Shown here one piece after another: positions 41,330 to 52,100 of a DNA stretch of 64,000 nucleotides. Source of the stretch: Micropterix aruncella (taxonomy: Eukaryota; Arthropoda; Insecta; Lepidoptera; Micropterigidae); the NCBI GenBank assembly GCA_944548615.1, contig OX155963.1, positions 19,400,261 to 19,464,260 of the forward strand, read 5' to 3'. Position 1 is the first letter of the stretch. Each line of letters begins with the position of its first letter. The notes under the pieces were generated by a model. That model did no database searches. It was not told the origin of the DNA and worked only from the letters and a program-made list of their open reading frames with translations. The position numbers and the translations under genes were made by a program.

Positions 41330-44300
41330 CTGTGAATTTTTTTTTTTGATCAGTGCTGGGACATATAATGTTTACATGCGAGGGCAAAACACTAAAGACT
41401 ATCCTCAAAACTGACCGCCACCCAAATCTATAGCCGAAGCGTAACCGGTCGGACGTCAACAATGCCTATAGGCATTTTGCGTTGTTTGACAGATCCGCGC
41501 GTAACCGTTTCGGCCGGCCCCCATATATATTATATAAATATATAATATACATGACTAACCATATGGTATTAATACACTAATAAATAACATGTCTATCGAA
41601 ATGAAACAATCATCTGTAAATAGAGGTTTTCATCAAGATTTACAAGGCATATTTGAGACCTATTCTTGAGTATGGCTATCAGCTCTGGAGCTATACTTAT
41701 GCAAAGATGTAGATATCCTGGAAAAGGTTCAGCGAAGGGCAACCAAAATGCCAGTGGGCCTGAAGAATAGAAATGATGAAGATCGCTTGGAATTACTTGG
41801 AATTATTATTCTCAAACAAAGAAGACAAAGAGGGCACCTGACTGAGACATAACATTCTAACAGATTATTACGATGTACCAGGACTGAAAAATATTTACAA
41901 ATTCGACGTAAACACAAATCTTCGAGGTCACAACAAAAAACTTAACCAATCCTCTTAAGAACGTTCTGCAAAATAGAGCGGTGGACATGTGGAATAAACT
42001 ACCACTTGAAGTGGTTAGTGTAAGCTCTGTCAATCAATTTAAAAACAGACACGATTTGTATCTAAAAATTTGTTAATATTGTCTATAGTATATTGTTAAT
42101 AATGTTTAGCTTTACAAGATCTAATCTGGACGTATCAGCAAAGCTGCCTGTCCAGAATAAATTAATAATAATAATAATAATTAAATCAGAACAACATAAA
42201 ATCGAAATTAAAAAATCATTTATCAAAATTATAAATTTAAAACAAATAAAATAGAAAGACACGAGAACAAAATAAATAAATAGAAACGAAATACTCAAAT
42301 AAGGAGCAACCTGTATGTATGTGATTTGGCGAGCCATGGTGCGGGCAAAAAGTAATCCGCTAGGCAACAGCGCTTAAAATAGCTGTGTAAATTGAGGGTA
42401 GAATTAAAATATTATCATGTAAGTAATTTAATTTAATGAATTTGGTGGTAATTTAATTTATTGTAAACTCGATTCTTATTCTAAGCGTAGAAGCTTTTTT
42501 TTATATCACAGTCAAACCAGACCTGGTTTTAGTGATATACCTAATGTATTGTTTTTTTTGTATAAAGAAATTTAATAAAAATAAAAATAAATAACAAGAT
42601 TAGCTTACTAGGTAATAAGAGGAAATTCATGAAAAACCGTTATTGTAAGTATTTATTTACAAAATGCGCTGCGCCCAAAAAGTTGCGGCGCAGTTTTTAG
42701 CGCGCGAAGGCTGGCTTCAGACCAGTTAAGCATCGACCATGCTCGAGTACCAGTTTTTATTCTTTAGTCGATCAGCAATGCGTAGGGGCTCAAGCCATGT
42801 ATCCCATTGACGATGCTCGAACAACGCTTGGAGATGTTAGTGACGATTAAGGAGTGTTTTTGCCTGTTTTCAATTCAGTTTAATTTTATTGTAATTATGG
42901 TGGAGTAACTTGGAGTTTTACAATTATTCAGTGCGGCACAAACTAAATTTTAGACATACAATATTTAAAAAAAAATCAAGATTACTTACAAATTAGCTAA
43001 TCGAATAGGCAATAAATAGAAAATAATTCATTCAAACAATAAAATACAACTTAACAAAAGTACAAAATCAGAGTACCTTATACATTATTTTAAAATCACA
43101 TATTGAAATTAGGCAGTTCTTTAAAATAATCTCGGACCTCAACAGCTACGCCGAAGAGAGACATCCACGGATACAAGGTAATGCTTTGCATTTGGTGGGA
43201 CCAAAAGGGTGTCATCTATTACGAGCTGCTGAAACCGGGAGAAAACATCAAGTGCGATCGCTATCGAGCTCAGCTCAAGAATTTGAGCGATTCTGTAAAG
43301 ATAAAACGTCCGGAATACGCTAAAAGGCACGACAAGGTAATTTTCCAGCATGACCATGCTCGACCAGGTCATGCAGGTCATGCAGGTCGTGATGCAGGTC
43401 AAGAACTTCCTGGAAACGCTTCGCTGGGACATCCTACCTCACCCGCCGTACTCCCCAGATATTGCGCCATCCGACTACTATTTGTTCCGCTCATTGGCCC
43501 ATGGCCTTTCCGAGCAGCGCTTCCAGTCTTTCGAGGATATTGAAAAATGGCTGGATTCGTGGATAGCCTCCAAGGACGAAGACTTCTTCCGCCGGGGAAT
43601 CTGTCTCTTGCCAGGAAGATGGAAGAATATCATAGCTAACGATGGACAATAAATGCACTGTCCAACTTGCTTCGAAATAAATATTCAATATCACAAAAAA
43701 AAACATAGTTTTCAATTCAAAAACCTAATACCTATATCAGAATCGGATTAAATGTAATCAATTAATTGTTTGTAATTTTAATCTAATATTGTCTGAAATG
43801 TTAACCCATATGGATTTAGCTATTTCGCACATCATATTTACCTAACAAAACGAATAAAATTAGGCAATGACTTTTGTAAGTTCATGATCAACTAACTAAA
43901 GAAATGTTGGTTAACGTTTTAGAATAAGGGACATTATGTAATATTTTGGTATTTTTTTGTTCATTATAATTAAAACTTTGCATTTTAGCATTTCTATTAT
44001 TTTTATTGTGTTTAAAAATAGAATTAAAACAGTTTTATTTTATAATATATATGTAAGGAAAACAACTTCAAAATAAAAACAGTTTTAAAATAGTCAAAAA
44101 TCAAGGAGTCAGCAATATACTGTAATTAATAATAATAAAAACACAGTAGATAAAAACAACAAAAATGAGAATGTCATAAAAATCAAAGAACATTAGATAT
44201 CAAAAGCAAAATACTTTAAAACAGAATGTCAATGAAATTATGAAAAGTATGAGCAACAAAACGTTTTAAAGCGGAAAGCGGTTAAAAAAAGAGTAAAATC

Positions 44301-44528
44301 TTACGGTCTGTTCAAGTGTGCCATTATTCTTAGCTTCGTACATCATCAATCGCACTTCCTCCATGGAATAATCTGCGAGACCCGGAAAGCATGGTTTTCC
44401 TTTGAAGGGTGAGTAGCAAGAGAGCAGCCACTGCCCTCCCTTGATGGCGGCTCCGTTTTCAGCGGCGGATTGCTGGATGAACTGATCTAAGGACGGTGGA
44501 GCTGGGGCTGCTGGACCGTGATCTGGAG
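40508..44528 (-). CDS. NUP42: Nucleoporin NUP42/NUPL2, two exons, 5' incomplete
   Basis: Exons 44528-44305 and 41329-40508 (stop). The junction joins '..NNGTLEQT' to 'VAFFNQLYQNYLSAYK' in phase 0. Conserved block 'GGQWLLSCYSPFKGKPCFPG' and 'LADYSMEEVRLMMYEAK' matches the family region before the FG part. The FG-like middle is rich in 'NVFG', 'NIFAAA', 'SVFAQSPF'. The C-terminus 'SREDQLTAEDLESYNSDVF' plus 'VIGKIPEVPP' matches the vertebrate Gle1-binding tail. NUP42 sits on the cytoplasmic face of the nuclear pore and helps mRNA export through Gle1 and DBP5. A CCCH finger exon expected at the N-terminus was not found. Confidence 0.88.
41455..41555 (+). repeat. Family C, left half, interrupted copy
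   Basis: Matches 32108-32200. The continuation is at 42593-42735 ('aattcatgaaaaa', 'ggcgcagttt'). Roughly 1.04 kb, including a CR1-like LINE piece, separates the halves. Confidence 0.6.
41640..42080 (+). pseudogene. CR1/L2-like LINE RT C-terminal fragment
   Basis: 'PILEYGYQLWSYTYAKDVDI' then 'LEKVQRRATKMPVGLKNRN', 'LGIIILKQRRQRGHLTET', and across shifts 'WNKLPLEVV'-like wording. This is the usual thumb and tail of CR1-type polymerases. Nested inside family C in the NUP42 intron. Confidence 0.75.
42593..42735 (+). repeat. Family C, right half, interrupted copy
   Basis: Matches 32210-32345 of the uninterrupted copy. Confidence 0.6.
43139..43728 (+). pseudogene. mariner transposase, N-truncated, one frameshift
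   Basis: 'HGYKVMLCIWWDQKGVIYYE' and 'LLKPGENIKCDRYRAQ' open the fragment, then 'KVIFQHDHARP'; after a shift at about 43365, 'LRWDILPHPPYSPDIAPSDY' continues to a stop near 43651. The break coincides with a 'gtcatgcag' tandem expansion (43367-43400). The first catalytic Asp is missing with the N-terminus. A terminal repeat ending 'aaaacctaa' plus TA closes it near 43728. 43729-44265 is AT-rich. Confidence 0.85.
44305..44528 (-). CDS. NUP42: NUP42 internal exon
   Basis: Acceptor tttctttag (minus) before 44528, donor gtaagat after 44305. Encodes 'PDHGPAAPAPPSLDQFIQQS' and the family block 'QWLLSCYSPFKGKPCFPGLA'. It enters in phase 1, so at least one more 5' exon exists. Confidence 0.88.
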
Positions 44529-44689
44529 CTAAAGAAATACATACTGCAATCAAACATGGTAATCTTGAGCCAGCGGGATTGAGCCGTGAACATATTATAA
44601 TAAAGATGACTCGACAAGCGTCACTAAAGATGCGTTCCCTTTGGGGAATGCGAGGATAATTTCTGTACATCAAATTACAATTCAGCTAT

Positions 44690-44805
44690 AGCCCCCCTAA
44701 ACCACTTCAACACCCATTTTTTTCTGGGCTTCCTACCGCCCCCCTCTAGGCCACCAGCGCCCACAAGGGGGCGTTATTGCCCACTTTGAGAAGCACTGGT
44801 CTAGA
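44690..44805 (-). repeat. hAT element terminal fragment
   Basis: On the minus strand it begins 'ccagtgcttctcaaagtggg', the CAGNG-type end of hAT MITEs, followed by 'gggcggtaggaagccc'. No opposite end is nearby. Confidence 0.5.
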
Positions 44806-44990
44806 TAGATTCCAAGTTATTTGACTACTGTTACGTATTCTATCTCCTTATCCCAGAGCTTGAGCCACTCAACGGGTTCTCGGGTTTGTATTTTCTGGTG
44901 AAAATCATGGCCTTGGTCTTGCTTGGATTAGCAGACAGGCCTCTGGCCTGGCACCAGTCTTGGGTGGTCTTAAGTGCTTAAAGGTCAAAC
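44806..44990 (-). pseudogene. LINE reverse transcriptase fragment
   Basis: Minus strand reads 'DWCQARGLSANPSKTKAMIF' then 'TRKYKPEPVEWLKLW', the RT segment after the YADD box (x-N-P-x-K-T) in I/LOA-type LINEs. 44995-45350 is AT-rich with 'aaaactaagtta' repetition. Confidence 0.6.
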
Positions 44991-45389
44991 TATTAATAAA
45001 TTTAAAATTAAAATATTTAAAACTAAGTTATTAATTTAAAACTAAGTTATCAATTTAAAACAAAGTAAATCCCTACCAATTGATTTAAAACTGAGTTAAT
45101 TCACTCTAAAACTAAACGCCACAAACCTTGATATGTGTATTTTGAAGAAAATGCATGTTGAAAACGGCAACTCGTACCAAATCGGCAATTTCCTTCTTGA
45201 AAATATTTACACAGAACCATGTTAGCAAGATTTTTTTTAAATTACTTTACGGCTAGACAACTCTGTAGTATAATATTACCAATGCGGTAAATTTATATTA
45301 ATCCAAAGTCAGACTCGTAAACAAAAACATTGTTTTTTTGACAGGTCCGTTTCGTCCGTTTTGTGACCCGTGAATTCTGACGTTCATTA

Positions 45390-45611
45390 AGGGGCGAACA
45401 CACTATCGAACGCGTCCGCTGCCGCGGCTTATGGACAGTATGCACAGTCGTTTGGTGATGTGGCTTGCCAGATCTCTATTGGACGTCCGAAGCCAAGAGG
45501 TCGCGTCCGCGACTGACGTCCGATAATGTGCCCGGCTCAATAGAAATTCATTACACAGATCGTGCCCATAAGCCGCGGCTAATGGACAAGTGTGATAGTG
45601 TGTTCGCCCCT
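45390..45611. mobile_element. 222-bp MITE with TTA target, PIF/Harbinger-like
   Basis: Inverted ends AGGGGCGAACACACTATC, with TTA at 45387-45389 and 45612-45614. Inner inverted 'gccgcggcttatggacagt' blocks. The three-base TTA duplication suggests Harbinger. Open frames across it are not genes. Confidence 0.85.
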
Positions 45612-45859
45612 TTAGGCTGTGATTCTGACATTTTACGGAGGTTTCCGGTCGGCCATATTGTTTCAGTTTGGCGACGGCTTGACTGGACACATATTAATGG
45701 GCTGGTAAAGACCAATCGAGTTTAAAATACGGAAGATAACCTAATCATTCACTCTATAGAATCGAGTGTTTATGGCATGTTGGAAAAATTTTTGGTCATT
45801 GCTACATTTGTGACATTTTCGGTTGCGAATTTTCGTCGCGCGATTCATTTCGATTTGCC

Positions 45860-46033
45860 TTTTTGCGATTAGCGATGAATTAAAACTCCTTCATTGTATT
45901 TAATGGTTACATTCCGCCGCTTCTTGGTTTGCTTGCCGTGCGATTGGGCGTTTTCGCGTGGTCGACTGGTTGACTAAACACGTCGCGATAAACAAAGAGC
46001 CGTTTCGTTTCGTGAGTTGCTTTTTGCGAAAAT
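45860..46033 (+). promoter_or_regulatory. FAF2 5' flank/5'UTR
   Basis: Less AT-rich, CpG-containing sequence directly before the FAF2 ATG. No TATA box stands out. NUP42 runs the other way from somewhere beyond 44528, so a shared divergent promoter is possible but unproven. Confidence 0.35.
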
Positions 46034-46171
46034 ATGGATCTCCAGAACGATAACGGAATGGGTCTGACGACCGAACAAATGGACAAAGTGCTGCAGTTCC
46101 AAGATTTAACCGGGATCGAAGATATAACGACATGCAGAGAGGTTCTGCAGAGGCATCAGTGGGATCTAGAG
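46034..46171 (+). CDS. FAF2: FAF2 exon 1: UBA domain
   Basis: ATG start; 'MGLTTEQMDKVLQFQDLTGI' then 'TCREVLQRHQWDLE'. A second in-frame ATG is at codon 9, but the first aligns with family starts. Donor gtttgt; phase 0. Confidence 0.95.
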
Positions 46172-49100
46172 GTTTGTGATAGTTATTCTGAGTGACAGGA
46201 TTTAACTTATGTTTTAGCGATTGGACGATTAGATTAATTTTCTTGGGATTCCGAAAATGACTCATTTCTCAATGAAATTATCGGGAAATGGGTCGTTTTC
46301 AGAATTGTTTTTCTTTCAATCTTGTTTGGTTTTGACTTCTTTCTTGCTCTCCACCGCATTTATGTTGTATTGGTACTTCTACATTGAAGATCTAATAATC
46401 TCCAATCGGCCTCAATAAATAAGCGAGATATAGACATTTAAAATTTGCATATTATTATACAATTTCAACAGAGCGCGATTTGACAAACTCTAATGAAGCC
46501 ATCTTGTTTCGGAATCAGTGTATTAAATATAGTCGGGTGACGTTAAAACATCTCCAATGTAGGAGAGGTTCCAAAATGGCATCTAAACTCCATAAATACT
46601 GAGATATAGGCGCTTAAAGTCTGATAGTACGATACCGACAGACCTGCGACAAAACCGTCAGAAATAATAGATAGAATGTCTATCTGAAGATTAGAGTTCA
46701 TAATTATAAAGTATTGAAATCTGTATACCAAATTAAAAATTGACATCTTTATGTAAATATTAAAATAATAAGAGCTATGATTTAAAAATTTATTTCATTT
46801 TATATTATTATTTTATACCATTTATGCGTGTTTAGAGCACCATCTACAGTATACCAGTTATACCACGAAAGTCACCATATTGAACATAAGAGAAAATTAA
46901 TAAATTTTTGGAAATATGACTGCCATCTACACATTGCGTTTTGTAGTAAAATTGTAGTACGACGACACAGTATACCGAGAGAACAGTAGATGTACTCTCG
47001 AGCGACAGGGCATTGCGAGGGAAGTTAGAGGGGTACGTCTCGACGAACGCCTTTGGTTAGTATTCCGTGTGGGTGAAGGTTGGCGACTTTTTTGAACGTT
47101 TAAATATCCGCATCGGCCGAGTAGCAGATATCTGGTGGTCATATGCAATCCCTTACGACTCGTGACGTAACACGCTTCGATTTCAATTTTGTTCTAAGAG
47201 AAACTACTGTCTGGTATACTGTGACTGAGCAATCTAATATGCTATATAATCAATGGTAATGCTGATTAGAGGAATTTGCAAGTGTGTTAGGGCCTCTGTA
47301 GACAGACAGCTTCAAGCAGTCGTGGTCAGCTGTGTAGTATACTACTCCAAGCAGTGGGAGCAGTTTGGCCACTAAGACCCAGTTGTATAGGTTTGGTCTA
47401 ACGCACAGGTCAACACCCATCCGGCGGCCTCCACGTAGAAAGGGAGTCTGGGGACAGTAATGTTTCCTATATATAGTGGAGGTAGTTGTTAACCTTATAG
47501 CAACTGCTCTTGAAACTCGGCCTGCCATTCGGCCACCCGATCCCGGGTGAATAAGCCGGGCAAAGGATGCCGTGGTCCGCGATAGATTCGGTAGACACCG
47601 TATCACCGCTTCATAAGGGAGACGACCGCGCAAGCGACCTCGATCCTGTAACGAGTCGGGAGGCAGGAGGTATCCCGAAGGTTAATTCCAGACAGAGATA
47701 TCCTTCAAAACTGGTAGTCAGGCGGCGAGGCTGCCCGCTGGGTACCTTTCCCGGTGCCTCACCGTAAGGCCTCTGACGGGCAGGTGGCGTAACTAGTGGA
47801 TTATTTTTCGGAGACGTTCGCCCGTTGTAGTTAACAGCTCTAGTTGCTCCAAGCAGTCCGCGATACACGGGGGAAACGCGGGGCGCGGAGAGAGGAAGTG
47901 GCAAGAAGTTGGAGGCAAATGCTTGAAGCGGTCCATCTACGTTTCGGGCAGCTTTCTGCTGCCAGTAGCACGGCCAAACTCCATTGCACGCCGACTGCAT
48001 TTTTTTTGCGACTGCAAGCGAACTGCTCGAGCGGTCCACGTATTGCGAACGAGAATTTTGTATAGAAACTGCAGATCACCCAACAGCGACAGCTTGAACC
48101 TATCGGCCACGACTACTCCAAGCTGCCCGTCCATAGGCACTTTTATAGTCGTTGTAGAGGGCTAATAGAGAGTCCTAATAGGGCAAAGAGGCTCGTATCC
48201 TGCAACGGAGTGTCACAGCCTGAGAAAAATAAAACATTTCTATCCGACACAAGTCACAATTATCGTAATAAACTGTATTTCTTTTTCAGGTTGCCATTCA
48301 AGAGCACTTGAACATTGGAGAAGGCAGACCGTCGGTTTTCGCAACGGAAGCGCGACCGCCCACCGTGGTGCGCGATCACATCGCCCAGCATGTCTTCACT
48401 GGAAGCGGAGAGCCTTCGGAGAATTCCGGCGGCTTCCGTGGCCTCTACAATTACGTCGTCAACCTCATCTCAATATGCTACAGTACAATGTCCTCGATAG
48501 TCAAATTACTCTTAAGATTAGTGTGGGGCGATGATCGACGAAGTAAGTATTGAATGTCATCTCCTTTCATTTTAATGGTCTGCACCATATAAACCTGAAA
48601 ACATCACTTCCTAGTAAATGAAATAAAATACAAACGAACCTGCCATGGAATTCAACGACCCGTAGTCGGACCCACCATAATACTATTATTACAATTCTGG
48701 GTTACTATTATTACTATTATTACAAGTCTGGAATCCACCGCCCTCCCGGTGGATTCCGGACTAACAACCAGCTGTGGTAGATTTAGGACAGCATTCCATT
48801 ACCACCTATTCACGCCCTCTTCAAAGCCATATAATTTGAGATGCTGAAATCACAATGGTTTTAGATATTTTTTCTGGGAAGGAGTTGATTATTTTCCTGG
48901 AGAGACCAAGGTCTTTAAAAAGGTGAAACAGAGATTTGGCTGGCAGGCCACGAATATTAGGATTATATTATGAATGCTAAGATAATATTATGGAAAATTA
49001 GGACAAATTATATGCAAATATTAAGATATAGTACATACTTTCTGAATAAAGTTTCATTTTGTTAAACTCCTAAATACTATGAGAGTTACATGGTGAATAC

Positions 49101-52100
49101 TATGAGAATTACATCAAATTATGTAACATCTCTTGTATCATCAAATGAAATTTTTACACAACCTTCATATGGAGAAAGCAAAACCTGAATTCTCAACAAG
49201 GACGGTTTTAAATAATAAATGCACAATTCTATTTTTGAATTCCAAATTTGCTTACAAATAAAATGTCAAATTGGTGGGCTAAGTTTTAATTAACTGTTAC
49301 GGCAGCATTCAGATTTGAAATTACAAAGCAAATTCATTGTATTTAAATCGTTGTTTACTTGCTCATAAATGCCAAATTATGGTTTTACAGCAATGTGAAT
49401 GTTGTAAGGAATGTAAGTTTGAAAGGCAGAACGTTACGTAAAGGAGCTTACATAATAGGTTCTTTATACCTTTTCCATGGCTCTTGTTGTTTACATTCCT
49501 CTTAATTAATTTTTCTATTTTTGCAGTTGTTACCGACCCCCTTGGGGATGTGATGAGTTTTATTAGCGCATATTCCGCAAAATACAGCCCTCATCCTGTA
49601 TTCTACCAGGGCACTTATGCGCAGGCCTTAAGTGATGCAAAGCAGGAGCTGAGATTTCTTTTAGTATATCTTCATTCAGACAGCGCAACGGAAACGCCGA
49701 ATTTCTGCAGGTAAATGAGGTGAAAAATATTGCATGTGTTCACGTTATTCGCTTATTACTTTGTGTTATTGTTCGATTTCATATGACACTACATAACCAC
49801 ATTCGCAATGGTCCCAGAGACTTTTGATGAGCTATTTTGCCATACGGATGTCGCTGTTGGCGAGAACTGATCGATACCTGATCGTTCTACTATCGACAGC
49901 ACCAGGTGTAGACATATTGCAGTAATTTATTCTGGTTTTGCAGATGAACATGGAGTTTTTCTGTTCACAAATGCGCATTTTATTTTTCGAGATAAAGATG
50001 GGAATTTCTATTTTGAGCCCCTTGAGAGACAATTAAGACAATTTCCAGATGGAAGTCTGTCTGTGTGTCTATTTGTATTTCTCCACGATAGCGCCCAAAC
50101 GCTTAATCCCATTGAGTGAAACTTGGCATGCAGGCATCATTTGGTTATGGCAAGAGTTGAAAAGGTTGTGTTTAAAATCGTTCCACCAGGGGGCGCGCTA
50201 GTCATACTTCAATCTCGAAATATTGGACTTATAGACTTGACATTTGGTACCCAGATGCCTTGTTGGGCCAAAATTACATGGATTTGTCGCCGGTCAGTAT
50301 ATTTGTGTAAACGATTGATTCAATCGATTTTAATGCATTGCGTTCTCACTATCTGCGCTCGTCGCCAACTATCCCTGTTAGTCAGGTCAACCTTGTTCCC
50401 GAAGGGAAATCGCCTTGGGCCAAAATCACATTGAACCATTGCTGGCCGGTATACTTGCGTAAACGATCGAATCGAACGTATTAATGCATTGCATTCTCAC
50501 TATCCGCGCTCAACGTTGACTATTGCTTTCAATCAGGTCAACCTCCTTCCCGAAGGAGGTTCCCAACAAGCACATAAGCCATATAAGAAGTGCCGAATAT
50601 AGCTTTAAGCTGATTAAAAGTCATGTAAATAGTCAGATTAACTCGCAGCTATGTAAAGGTGTAATTTAAAGCAATTTGGCTTATATTACCTTTTAGTCAT
50701 ATAATTTTGTCGTATAAAACTTTTTAGTTAAATAAGAGTGGTATAATCGCTATAAATCAGAGGTACCCAAACATTTTTGTCCCGTAGACCACTTGCTGTT
50801 TTCCGTCGACACCCTGCCTGGATAATATTGAATTTTCCTAAATTTACTGTGTTTTTGACAGCTGGCGCAGTATTGATCACTTGCAGAGTTTTTGGCACAG
50901 TGGACAGTTGTAAAAAAATTAAAACATGTACAATTTTTAGTTGTTCATTTCTAAGCGTTCACAACCTTGAAGTACGAAGCATTTGAGAAAGTCGCACATA
51001 ACTGCACATGTAGCACGTCTCGCTCGCACTTGACGCGTCTATCCTACTTGCTCACACGAATACCCATTGAAGCGCAATTTTTTCACATATCTTACTCGCA
51101 CCTGGGGTGCTGGCCTCCTCAATCGACTAGTAATGCAATTTGAGTTGAGTGTTTCCTTCCATGATACTTGTGACGAGCGCGTTTGTTTGTCGCCTTTATC
51201 ATAAGTTTATGCACTATGCTGCACACACAATCTGTTTTTGAAGTAATATGACATGTACGGATCGTCTAAATGTTTATGATAACCTACCTAGATTGGTTCC
51301 GCTAACGAGGACCCCCATTTACATCGTGCCCCCCGATTTTTTTTCTCGCTGACATGGATCCCCTGCAACTCAAATTCGACCCCTGGGGGGTCCATTTAGA
51401 CCACTTTGGAAATCACTGCTATAAAGCATACTTAATTATAATTATTTTATGACAGCTGTATAGTAGTCGAATAAATAACCTTTTTAGAATAAACGAAACA
51501 AAAGCTACTTCAGTACCCTTACTCCACCAAAGGCTGTATATTGGTTACAAGACCCACCCTTATACAGCTTATAGTCAGTCATATTGAAGTGCAGTGATTA
51601 ATTTACAACGAGTTAAAGCTGTAAAGTTGTCACTGGAACTTCTCTTACGCAGCTTATAGTTTTATAAAAGTTGCAGATGCCATATAAGCAAAGCGAGCAT
51701 TTTTTCTCGAATCTTTATAACCTAATATTTTTGTATTATATTTTTAAAGGCATTTTATGTCATAAAATACACTCATAGGTAAATCCTATTTCAAAGTGTC
51801 TGAACAATACCCAGCAAGTGTTCTTTTTTACTGCGAAAAATAAAATAAATTATTTAAAAAAAAAGTCAACCATAATTATGAATTAAAATATTAATATTTG
51901 GAAGGCCCGTAAAAATTTTGTTAGCCATGTTATTTAATATTGACGGTGAAATGATGTCTGCAAGAGAATTTGGTGCATTAAGCTACAATACAATCATTTT
52001 AAAGTCAATAAAATACAATATATTAGTAGCCATTAGAAATTCTATGTTTGCGATGGCAAATGATCATGCAGCTTCCTTTTGTTGCCGTTCTATATCATTT

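Noticed and set aside
47250..47767. Open frames of 66-127 codons in FAF2 intron 1
   Set aside because: They lie in nested repeats D and F, and are not preserved in the other copies.
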